A DNA stretch of 64,000 nucleotides from Flavobacterium antarcticum DSM 19726 (GTDB lineage Bacteria > Bacteroidota > Bacteroidia > Flavobacteriales > Flavobacteriaceae), in assembly GCF_000419685.1 (NCBI RefSeq), contig NZ_ATTM01000001.1, positions 434,001-498,000 on the forward strand, read 5' to 3'. Positions 8,664 to 16,343 of the stretch are shown piece after piece. Position 1 is the stretch's first letter, and every line of letters starts with the position of its first letter. The position numbers and the translations under genes are program-made. The notes under the pieces were generated by a model. It made no database searches. It was not told the DNA's origin and worked only from the letters and a program-made list of their open reading frames with translations.

Positions 8664-10544
8664 ATGAAAAAAATTACTACTTTATTCTTTGTCTTTAGTA
8701 TGACTTTTACTTTTGCACAAACACGTGAACAACTCGTGGATGTGATAAAAAATACTGATGTTAAAGAATTACAAAAATTAAAACTACAATTCACTAAGGA
8801 AGACCAAGAGCGAGAAGTGAGAATAGCTGATTATCTCCGTTTAAATCCTGAAGTATCTAGAATAACGAGAAACGACGGTACACTTTCTGAAATTTATGAT
8901 GTTTTAAACGGTGAGGTTTTCTACTACCGTACTTCTAATAAACTTTCTGCTCAAACAATTCGTGCAAACAGATTGTATAATGGCGGTTCGTTAGGACTGA
9001 ACGTAGAGGGACAGCTGATGAAAGTTGGTGTTTGGGATGGCGGAACCGTTAGAAATACGCATGTTGAATTTCCTAATTATAAAGTGCTTGTAAACGATAC
9101 AGGAGGTGTTGAAGATCATGGAACGCACGTTACTGGAACAATTGTAGCAACAGGAATCGATCTAGCTTCTAGAGGTATTGCGTTTCAGGGAAATGCGGTT
9201 GCATACAATTGGACTTACGACTATGCTGAGATGGCAGATGAAGCGGGATTTGGATTGTTAGTCTCAAATCATTCGTACTGGATTGGTAGTACTATGAATA
9301 ATACTTGGCAATTGGGCGCTTACGATTCTAGAGCTAGAAGTTTTGACCAGATCGCCTTCGCAGCCCCTGATTATTTAGCAGTGACTGCCGCAGGTAATGA
9401 CAGAAATGACAATACGCAACCAATTGCAGGGCATATCGCCGCTAAGGGAGGATACAACTTGATCAGAGGAATGCAAAATGCCAAAAACTTTTTGACTGTA
9501 GGAGCTGTAAATCAAGTTTTGGCTTATTCTGGACCTAGTAGTGTGAATATGTCAAGTTTTAGCAGTTGGGGACCAACAGATGATGGTAGAATTAAACCGG
9601 ATGTTGTGGCTAAAGGTGTTGCTGTAAGAAGTACTCTTGCAACGTCAAACACGGCGTATGGTAGTCTTCAAGGAACCTCTATGGCAAGTCCAGCAGTAGC
9701 AGGTGTGGCATTGTTATTACAACAACATTACAGCAACTTATATACTGCTTTTATGAGAGCGGCTACTTTAAAAGGATTAATAAATCATACCGCTGATGAA
9801 TCAGGTGATGCCGATGGTCCTGACTATCGTTTTGGTTGGGGATTAGTAAATGCAGAAGCAGCAGCTCAAATTATTTCTGGTAAAGGTTTGAGTTCAGTGA
9901 TGGAAGAAAACATTTTGAATAATACAGCAACTTATTCTAAGACGTTTACTGCTACTGGAACAAATCCATTAATGGTTTCGATTTCTTGGACCGATAAAGA
10001 AGGAGTAGCTAACAATGGAAATATTGATCCTACAAATTCTAATTTGGTTAACGATTTAGATATTCGGATTACCAAGGATGGTGAAACGTTTTTCCCGTGG
10101 ACTTTAGATCCTGCTGTTCCAGCGGCTCCGGCAATTAGATCTGCCGACAATTTTAGAGATAATTTTGAAAAAATTCAAATTGATGAACCAAGTGGTACTT
10201 ATACAGTAACTGTATCACACAAAGGTACTCTTGTGGGTAATTTACAAGCCTATTCTCTTATTATTTCTGGTCCTTCTATTGATTTAAATGCAGATCAGTT
10301 TACAGCTGACCAATCTGTAGTAAATGTGTTCCCAAATCCTACGTCCTCAAAGTTGAATTTTGACACGAGTAATTTTGAAGATATTTCTAAAATTGAAATT
10401 ATAGATTTAACTGGAAAAACCATTGGAGTAAACTACGATTTTAAATCTAAATCTATTGATGTTTCTAATTTACAATCAGGTATTTACTTTGTGAAGTTTA
10501 CGTCGAAAGAACAAGTATTAGTTAAGAAGTTTGTAAAAAAATAG
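8664..10544 (+). CDS. Secreted subtilisin-like (S8) serine peptidase with T9SS type A sorting domain
   Basis: Exported protease. A signal peptide ends near FTFAQ (19). A peptidase S8 domain carries Asp125 (VGVWDGG), His152 (DHGTHVTGT), oxyanion Asn245 (AAGND) and Ser339 (GTSMASPAVAG), so the full catalytic set is present. A beta-sandwich region of about 420-530 resembles the domain following many subtilases. The last about 80 residues are a T9SS type A C-terminal domain (VFPNPTSSKLNF .. IDLTGKTI .. GIYFVKFTSKEQVLVKKFVKK), which directs secretion through the type IX system and is cleaved on export. It has its own promoter and terminator and so is not part of the SusCD operon, although the two could act together in peptide use. 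Confidence 0.95.
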   Translation: MKKITTLFFVFSMTFTFAQTREQLVDVIKNTDVKELQKLKLQFTKEDQEREVRIADYLRLNPEVSRITRNDGTLSEIYDVLNGEVFYYRTSNKLSAQTIRANRLYNGGSLGLNVEGQLMKVGVWDGGTVRNTHVEFPNYKVLVNDTGGVEDHGTHVTGTIVATGIDLASRGIAFQGNAVAYNWTYDYAEMADEAGFGLLVSNHSYWIGSTMNNTWQLGAYDSRARSFDQIAFAAPDYLAVTAAGNDRNDNTQPIAGHIAAKGGYNLIRGMQNAKNFLTVGAVNQVLAYSGPSSVNMSSFSSWGPTDDGRIKPDVVAKGVAVRSTLATSNTAYGSLQGTSMASPAVAGVALLLQQHYSNLYTAFMRAATLKGLINHTADESGDADGPDYRFGWGLVNAEAAAQIISGKGLSSVMEENILNNTATYSKTFTATGTNPLMVSISWTDKEGVANNGNIDPTNSNLVNDLDIRITKDGETFFPWTLDPAVPAAPAIRSADNFRDNFEKIQIDEPSGTYTVTVSHKGTLVGNLQAYSLIISGPSIDLNADQFTADQSVVNVFPNPTSSKLNFDTSNFEDISKIEIIDLTGKTIGVNYDFKSKSIDVSNLQSGIYFVKFTSKEQVLVKKFVKK

Positions 10545-10565
10545 TTTTAAATTCTGAAAATATAT

Positions 10566-10606
10566 AAAAGCGATTAGTGCAATTTACTGCATTAATCGCT
10601 TTTTTT
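10566..10606 (+). terminator. Intrinsic terminator of the subtilase gene
   Basis: Long stem AAAAGCGATTAgTGCA / TGCAtTAATCGCTTTT with a 6-nt loop, followed by T7. Confidence 0.9.
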
Positions 10607-10666
10607 ATGGATGTTTTTTGCTTTTCAGCGAAGTTTATATGCTACTAAATTTCTCAGAAAAAAACC

Positions 10667-10674
10667 TACCTTTG
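10667..10674 (+). promoter_or_regulatory. Probable -7 box of the porin gene
   Basis: TACCTTTG located inside the longest possible open frame of the downstream gene, 22 nt before an in-frame TTG. This argues that translation begins downstream of it. Confidence 0.5.
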
Positions 10675-10695
10675 CTTAAATTAAATCGAAAAACG

Positions 10696-12690
10696 TTGAA
10701 GTACTTTTTTGTCATTCTCGCTTTATTTCTGTCGCAAGTAAATTCTGCTCAGCGAAAAAAAATCCTTAACAGTCAGTCGCAAGGTATTTCTACTAATGCG
10801 GCACCTCAGTTCAATGATACGGTCAAAGATACAAAGTCGACTTCAGGAAAATTTAAGAGAGCTGCAATTGATCAGTATCGTATAATCAGTATGGAGAACG
10901 ACACGACTTATCTTGATACGACCTTGAATATTCGAAAAGAATACATCTTTAATTATTTAATAAAAGATAATTTTGGACTATTGCCTTTTGCGAATGAGGG
11001 GCAAACGTATCAAACATTAGATTTTGGATTAAACGAATTTTCTTCCTTTCCCGAAATTGGTTTTCAAGGGAAGCACTTTAATTTTATGCAAGCTAATAGT
11101 ATTAACTATTATTCCGTCGCAACACCATTAACTGAATTGTATTTTAAAACCGTAATGGAACAAGGGCAGAATTTAGATGCTTTTATTACTGTAAATACCT
11201 CGAAGAATTTTAATTTTTCATTAGCCTACAAAGGACTTAATTCTTTAGGGAAATTTGTCAACCAACTCTCGAGCACCGGAAATTTTAGATTTACAGCAAA
11301 TTATCATACTACCGATTTACGTTATCAATTTAAAACGCATTTTACAGCACAAGATATATCTAATGGTGAAAATGGTGGAATTGTTTACCTGTCTGATTTT
11401 GAAAGCGATGATTCAAAATTCAAAGAACGTGCTCGTTTAGCGGTTTACAATGAAGATGCGAAATCACTTCTTGATGGGAATAGGTATTTTTATGACCATC
11501 ATTTTAGGATCAATAAAAAGCAAGGAGCTAATAATATCTTTATCGATCATCAGTTCAACTTTGAAAACAAATTCTTTGAATTTACTCAGAAAACAATTGC
11601 ATCGACAATCTTAAACCCAGACGGACTTGGCTCAACTGTGTTCAATCGATATGGTGATTCTTACGTGACGGCATATATTCAGGATAAGACACGCTACAAC
11701 CGAATGTATAATAAAATTGGCGCTACTTACGAGAACACATTACTTGGAAATTTTCAGTTTTTTGTAGAAGATTTTAATTACAATTATTATTACAAAACGC
11801 TTATCGTTTATGCAGATGGCGCTGTAATTCCAAGTTCAATTAACGATCGAATCAATACCATTGGCGGAAGCTATACGTATCAAAAAGGTCGTTGGAATGG
11901 AATCGCGACGTTTTCAAATTCAATTTCAGACCAACCTATGCGAAATTTAGATGTTAAAGCTAATTTTCAAATTGACGAAGAAAATAGTGTAGGCTTCAAA
12001 TTGCAAAACAACACGAAAATCCCGGACCACGTTTATAATTTATTTCAAAGCAGCTACAAAGGTTACAATTGGTTCAACAATTTCAATAACGAAAAAGTGA
12101 ATAATCTTGAGGCCATTGCAACAACGAAATGGTTGAATGCTTCCGCTCAAATTTCAACGATGGAAGATAAGTTGTATTTTGAAAATACCAGCATAAATCC
12201 GCTTGAAGTCGTGCTTTCTCCAAAACAATTTTCGGGAACCATCAAGTACTTTTCTTTAAAGTTAAGCAGAGAATTTACTTTTGGTAAGTTTGCTTTAGAC
12301 AACACTTTTTTATACCAGCAAGTAGAGCAGAACGAAGGTGTTTTGAATGTACCCAAATTCACCACAAGAAATACATTTTACTTCTCTGACCATTTATTTA
12401 AAAGAGCGTTATTCCTTCAAACCGGAATCACCTTCAATTATTTTACTAAGTTTTACGCAGGCGATTACAACCCGATCGTAGGGGATTTCTACAATCAAAA
12501 CCAAAAACAAATCGGCGACTTTCCAATGTTTGATTTTTTCATAAACGCAAAAATTCGCCAAACTAGAATCTATCTAAAAGCGGAACATTTCAACTCTGCA
12601 TTTACCGGAAATGATTTTTACAGCGCGCCAAGTTACCCGTACCGCGACTTTATCGTTCGTTTCGGTTTAGTTTGGAACTTCTTTCAATAA
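10696..12690 (+). CDS. Putative outer-membrane porin (Porin_10 family)
   Basis: Predicted outer-membrane beta-barrel resembling the Bacteroidota putative porin family (Porin_10). The open frame extends to 10618, but a -7 box at 10667-10674 lies inside that extension. A TTG at 10696 gives KYFFVILALFLSQVNSAQ, a good signal peptide right at the N-terminus, so it is preferred; the ATG at 10639 is the alternative. The rest is rich in alternating aromatic strands (FNFSLAYKGLNSLGKF, FNYNYYYKTLIVY) and ends with a C-terminal strand (YRDFIVRFGLVWNFFQ), as barrels do. About 664 residues, close to the family. The transported solute is unknown. Confidence 0.85.
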   Translation: MKYFFVILALFLSQVNSAQRKKILNSQSQGISTNAAPQFNDTVKDTKSTSGKFKRAAIDQYRIISMENDTTYLDTTLNIRKEYIFNYLIKDNFGLLPFANEGQTYQTLDFGLNEFSSFPEIGFQGKHFNFMQANSINYYSVATPLTELYFKTVMEQGQNLDAFITVNTSKNFNFSLAYKGLNSLGKFVNQLSSTGNFRFTANYHTTDLRYQFKTHFTAQDISNGENGGIVYLSDFESDDSKFKERARLAVYNEDAKSLLDGNRYFYDHHFRINKKQGANNIFIDHQFNFENKFFEFTQKTIASTILNPDGLGSTVFNRYGDSYVTAYIQDKTRYNRMYNKIGATYENTLLGNFQFFVEDFNYNYYYKTLIVYADGAVIPSSINDRINTIGGSYTYQKGRWNGIATFSNSISDQPMRNLDVKANFQIDEENSVGFKLQNNTKIPDHVYNLFQSSYKGYNWFNNFNNEKVNNLEAIATTKWLNASAQISTMEDKLYFENTSINPLEVVLSPKQFSGTIKYFSLKLSREFTFGKFALDNTFLYQQVEQNEGVLNVPKFTTRNTFYFSDHLFKRALFLQTGITFNYFTKFYAGDYNPIVGDFYNQNQKQIGDFPMFDFFINAKIRQTRIYLKAEHFNSAFTGNDFYSAPSYPYRDFIVRFGLVWNFFQ

Positions 12691-12710
12691 TTTTCAGGAA
12701 CGAATCAGTA

Positions 12711-12795
12711 GGCTTATCCAGTTTCCTTATTCCAGCTTTCCGTTGCAATACCCGCCAGAAAAAGGCGTGTATTTTCACTGCAATCGGGGTTATAT
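12711..12795 (-). repeat. Dispersed flavobacterial intergenic element, copy 3 (reverse)
   Basis: On the minus strand it reads ACCCCGATTGCAGTGAAAAT, then a hairpin-forming centre (ACGCC..GGCGGGT), then CGGAAAGCTGGAATAAGGAAA. The architecture is as in the copies at 1291, 1443 and 19966, but the centre differs. Confidence 0.55.
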
Positions 12796-12812
12796 GGGTT
12801 TCCATAGCATTT

Positions 12813-12842
12813 TTGTAATCTCTTTTTTTATCAATACCTTTG
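12813..12842 (+). promoter_or_regulatory. Promoter of cystathionine beta-synthase gene
   Basis: TTG (12813-12815), 19-nt spacer, TACCTTTG (12835-12842): an exact Bacteroidota promoter. It fixes the start at 12894 rather than the longer frame from 12855, which would leave only 12 nt for the start site and leader. Confidence 0.8.
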
Positions 12843-12893
12843 TACCCGTTTTAATTGTTGCAACGATCCGCTTTGCAACCCAATAAATACAAC

Positions 12894-14255
12894 ATGAAAT
12901 ACGCAAAAAATATATTAGAAACTATCGGAAATACGCCTTTAGTACAACTGAATAAAGTAGTTGAAGGAATTGACGCATTGGTTTTAGCTAAAGTCGAAAC
13001 CTTCAATCCAGGAAATTCTGTTAAAGACAGAATGGCTGTAAAAATGGTTGAAGATGCAGAAGCAGACGGACGATTAAAACCAGGAGGAACCATCATTGAA
13101 GGAACTTCAGGAAACACCGGAATGGGGTTAGCATTAGTGGCGATTGTAAAAGGCTACAAATGTATTTTCGTAATTTCTGATAAACAATCGAAAGAAAAAA
13201 TGGATATTCTTCGTGCCGTTGGTGCGGAAGTAATCGTTTGTCCAACAGATGTGGAACCTACAGACCCGCGTTCTTATTATTCGGTTTCAAAACGATTAGC
13301 GAATGAAATTCCAAATTCTTGGTACGTAAATCAATACGACAATCCCTCGAATGCTTTGGCGCATTACGAACAAACAGGTCCTGAAATTTGGGAACAAACC
13401 GAAGGAAAAATTACCCATTTTGTGGTTGGAGTAGGAACAGGTGGAACCATTTCGGGAGTAGGAAGATATTTAAAAGAAAAAAATCCAAACATTAAAATTT
13501 GGGGAATCGATACGTACGGTTCGGTTTTCAAAAAATACCATGAAACCGGTATTTTCGACGAAAACGAAATTTATTCGTACATCACAGAAGGAATTGGGGA
13601 AGATATTTTACCTGAAAATGTAAACTTTTCGGTTATCGATGGTTTTACAAAAGTAACGGACAAAGATGCAGCGGTCTACACGCGTAAAATTGCTTTGGAA
13701 GAAGGAATCTTCGTAGGAAATTCAGCTGGTTCTTGCATCAAAGGTTTGCACCAATTAAAAGAACATTTCAAACCTGAAGATGTTGTTGTAGTTTTATTTC
13801 ACGACAGTGGAAGCCGTTATGTAGGAAAAATGTTCAACGACGATTGGATGCGTCAACAAGGTTTTCTAGACGAAACGATAACGAACGCTCACGATTTGAT
13901 TAAAAATAAGATTGACCAACCTTTGTTAATTGCTCGAACGGAAGAATTGGTTTCTCATGCCATCGCTCGTTTCAACAAACACAACATCGCGCAACTTCCA
14001 GTAATCGACATTAACGGATTTGTAGGAAGTGTCGATGAAGCAGCGATTTTAGAAAGTTATTCTTCAGATAAGAATACTGCCGATAGACCGATTAAAGAAC
14101 TAATGGGTAAACCTTTTCCAATAGTTCAATTAGCAAGTTCTGTTGCTGAAATTTCAAAGTTAATCAAGAAAGAAAACCAAGCGGTTTTGGTCGCTTTGGA
14201 AAACGGGAAATTTCAAATTATCACAAAACACGACATCATTAGTACGATTAAATAA
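12894..14255 (+). CDS. PLP-dependent cystathionine beta-synthase with C-terminal CBS pair
   Basis: Condenses serine (or O-acetylserine) with homocysteine (or sulfide); a cytosolic fold-type II PLP enzyme. The PLP lysine is in FNPGNSVKDRMA, the substrate loop is EGTSGNTGMGLA, and the phosphate-binding glycine loop is GVGTGGTISG. From about residue 320 to the end (453) two CBS modules follow (LLIARTEELVSHAIARFNKHNIAQLPVID and PFPIVQLASSVAEISKLIKKENQAVLVAL), as in eukaryotic and bacterial cystathionine beta-synthases and unlike plain CysK. The ATG at 12894 (MKYAKNILETIGNTPLV) is the family start. The stop codon directly abuts the decayed zeta-toxin remnant. Confidence 0.93.
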   Translation: MKYAKNILETIGNTPLVQLNKVVEGIDALVLAKVETFNPGNSVKDRMAVKMVEDAEADGRLKPGGTIIEGTSGNTGMGLALVAIVKGYKCIFVISDKQSKEKMDILRAVGAEVIVCPTDVEPTDPRSYYSVSKRLANEIPNSWYVNQYDNPSNALAHYEQTGPEIWEQTEGKITHFVVGVGTGGTISGVGRYLKEKNPNIKIWGIDTYGSVFKKYHETGIFDENEIYSYITEGIGEDILPENVNFSVIDGFTKVTDKDAAVYTRKIALEEGIFVGNSAGSCIKGLHQLKEHFKPEDVVVVLFHDSGSRYVGKMFNDDWMRQQGFLDETITNAHDLIKNKIDQPLLIARTEELVSHAIARFNKHNIAQLPVIDINGFVGSVDEAAILESYSSDKNTADRPIKELMGKPFPIVQLASSVAEISKLIKKENQAVLVALENGKFQIITKHDIISTIK

Positions 14256-14372
14256 GTGCAAGAAAAAAATCTTTATAGTATAGCAGGTTGCAATGGTGCG
14301 GGAAAAACAACGGCTTCCTTCACCATTTTGCCTGAAATATTATAATGCAAAGAGTTGGTCTGTGATTATTAA
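14256..14372 (+). pseudogene. Decayed N-terminus of a zeta-toxin-like P-loop kinase
   Basis: Right after the upstream stop codon, in the same frame, a GTG-led frame reads VQEKNLYSIAGCNGAGKTTA, then SFTILPEIL, a TAA stop at 14343-14345, and CKELVCDY before a second stop. IAGCNGAGKT is a Walker A motif in the form I associate with Bacteroidota zeta-toxin family proteins, where LPE-L-N-C-K-E-F-V is the usual continuation; similarity therefore continues through the stop. Only about 40 of roughly 190 residues survive, with no kinase core, so it cannot be functional. It sits just before a small antitoxin-like gene. Confidence 0.7.
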
Positions 14373-14387
14373 AAAATCTAAAATAAT

Positions 14388-14561
14388 ATGAATAAGAAAG
14401 TAGCTCCAAAAAAAGATGATTTTTTTGAAAAAGTTTCCAAAGGACTTGAATTGTCTTTTGAACGAATGGTTCAATCCAAAATTGAAAAGAACCAATCGTT
14501 AGTAATCATGCGTGATGGAAAAGTCGTTATCATAAAAGCGTCAGAACTTAATAAACGCTAA
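14388..14561 (+). CDS. Small antitoxin-like protein (partner type of zeta toxins)
   Basis: A 57-residue protein: MNKKVAPKKDDFFEKVSKGL, then a helix with ELSFERMVQSKIEKNQSLV, ending with the short beta-like IMRDGKVVIIKASELNKR. Its layout (amphipathic helix, then xLVVxRDGKxVxIKP-like end) resembles the small genes next to zeta-toxin genes in Bacteroidota; this is recalled from family knowledge and was not checked. The start at 14388 has an AT-rich leader and no Shine-Dalgarno sequence. It follows the broken toxin by about 15 bp and ends exactly where the convergent PNGase F-like gene ends (stop abutting stop). With the toxin dead it is probably an orphan antitoxin. Confidence 0.6.
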   Translation: MNKKVAPKKDDFFEKVSKGLELSFERMVQSKIEKNQSLVIMRDGKVVIIKASELNKR

Positions 14562-16232
14562 TTATTCCCCAATCAAAACCCCCGAAACATTCCACGAACT
14601 GAAGCTGTTTCCTTCATTTTCTCCTTGTGGAATTTTAATCGTTATCGTATGTTCCCCTGCGTTCAAATTCCCTAAATCAATAAATAGTGGATTTGTAGTC
14701 GTTCCGGGACACCAATTCGACCGACTGTAATCAGAAGAAGACAATCCATTTTCAAAATTTCCCGAAGCAGGGTTGTAATTTCGATAGGAACCGCAATCGG
14801 TTTTCCATGGGGTGAAACTAAACGTTTCTTGATTGTCTAGAAAAATGCTGTTTTTCTTGGGTACAAATTCATCGCCGTTTCCCCAACCGCCGTGACCGGT
14901 CGTGATGTATCTTAATTTGGCATTCGCTACATCTTCGGTTAAAGTAAATTTCACTTCTAATCCTTTATCCGAATTGAACATCGTAGCATAATCTTGTCCC
15001 GCCATTTCCATCACATTCAATGTATTGAACAACGAAATTACTTTCTTCGCTTTCGCTTTAGATTCTTCTTCGTGAATAGTCAAATTTAAACTGACTTTAT
15101 GGCCACCTTGATCGTAATTCCCAATAAAAACGCCAACAATTACTTCTTGGTCATTTAAAACAGAAGCCAAATCACTTATGTCTTGGCGGTAAAAAACGGC
15201 TTCTTCCCAATCTTTATTTTTCATTTTCAAATAGTTGAAATGGTTTACTCCAAAAGGAGTAAAGAATCGCATCAATTCGACAACTGGAGTATATTCATTG
15301 GTTTTCACCACACCTTGGTATTGTTTGCCATTTCCGTTTTCGTAAAGTGGCAAAACTGCTTTTCCATTTTGCAACGCGTCGAAAAAGCTGATTTTTGAAT
15401 TTGTTGGAATAACGAATACGGAACCTGTTCGGTCGTAAGCGTCGCCATTGGATTGTTCTTTTAAGTCTATGAAAACTTGACTTCCGTTCGGAATTTTTCC
15501 TACTTTAATTTTTTTCGCAATCACAGTTCCTGCTGCAAATCTGAAAATGCTGTCGTTTGAAATTGATTTATCTGAAAAATTAATAGTTTCATTTTCAAAA
15601 ATAGAAATGGTTGTAAATCGTGATTTCCACAATTCGTCGCGGTAACTTAAGACGTCCGTGGTGCTTTTTGCACTAGGAATTTGGATGATTTCAGTTGGAA
15701 TACTTTTAAGTTTCTGCACTTTTGAAGCCGTAATGCTGTAATTGCCATTTCGCGTCACTTCTAAAACGAGACCTAAATCTTGTCCTAAAGCCGAAGGAGC
15801 TCCTTTTAAGTCCAATTCATTTGTGTACCAAATATCAATGGTATTTGAATTTATAGAAGTAGTTGCTTTTTTGCATACATAACCTAAAATCTTCTTTGTT
15901 TCTGTGCCATATGTAAATTTCTGATTGGCAATAGAAGTACTGTCTACTGTTGAAATTGATTTGTTTTCGTTCAGTTGAGCGGTTTGAAACCAATGCTTAC
16001 TGGAGTGATTTAAGTAGAAAAACTCGTAAGGGAATGCTGCTTTTTTCGATGCAATTTTTTCTGAAGTAACAATCGTTTGGTTTTTATCGGCATAGATTAG
16101 AATTGGGTCTTGGTTTTCCAAAACCGTTCCGTTTGAGGATTTTATATAAGTAATTTGAACGGCGTTCGGTTTTTTTTGAGCTTGAATGCCCGTGAATAAA
16201 AGAACGGCGAACAATAAAAATATATTTTTCAT
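14562..16232 (-). CDS. Secreted protein: GLPGLI-like domain fused to a PNGase F-like domain
   Basis: A signal peptide (MKNIFLLFAVLLFTGIQAQ) supports the start at 16232; the frame is open for another 29 codons, but a -7 box lies in it. Residues about 20-190 resemble the GLPGLI family (KKILGYVCKKATTSINSNTIDIWYTNELDLKGAPSALGQDLGLVLEV). Residues about 200-556 resemble peptide-N-glycosidase F: GDAYDRTGSVFVI (compare the WDR motif with the catalytic Asp60), TTGHGGWGNGDEFVPKKNSIFL (Glu206 region) and SNWCPGTTTNPLFIDL. The residue matching Glu118 appears not to be Glu. It could remove N-glycans from glycoproteins or only bind them. Confidence 0.75.
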   Translation of the reverse strand: MKNIFLLFAVLLFTGIQAQKKPNAVQITYIKSSNGTVLENQDPILIYADKNQTIVTSEKIASKKAAFPYEFFYLNHSSKHWFQTAQLNENKSISTVDSTSIANQKFTYGTETKKILGYVCKKATTSINSNTIDIWYTNELDLKGAPSALGQDLGLVLEVTRNGNYSITASKVQKLKSIPTEIIQIPSAKSTTDVLSYRDELWKSRFTTISIFENETINFSDKSISNDSIFRFAAGTVIAKKIKVGKIPNGSQVFIDLKEQSNGDAYDRTGSVFVIPTNSKISFFDALQNGKAVLPLYENGNGKQYQGVVKTNEYTPVVELMRFFTPFGVNHFNYLKMKNKDWEEAVFYRQDISDLASVLNDQEVIVGVFIGNYDQGGHKVSLNLTIHEEESKAKAKKVISLFNTLNVMEMAGQDYATMFNSDKGLEVKFTLTEDVANAKLRYITTGHGGWGNGDEFVPKKNSIFLDNQETFSFTPWKTDCGSYRNYNPASGNFENGLSSSDYSRSNWCPGTTTNPLFIDLGNLNAGEHTITIKIPQGENEGNSFSSWNVSGVLIGE

Positions 16233-16251
16233 AATATATGGAGTTGTATCG

Positions 16252-16259
16252 CAAATATA
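16252..16259 (-). promoter_or_regulatory. Probable -7 box of the PNGase F-like gene
   Basis: TATATTTG on the minus strand (complement CAAATATA), 19 nt before the ATG at 16232. It supports the shorter start. Confidence 0.5.
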
Positions 16260-16343
16260 AGTTTTGGATATTGAAAAATTTAGTACTTTTAATAAATCTT
16301 TCGATAAAGTAGACGCCATATATTAATTTTAAAGCCCATTCCG

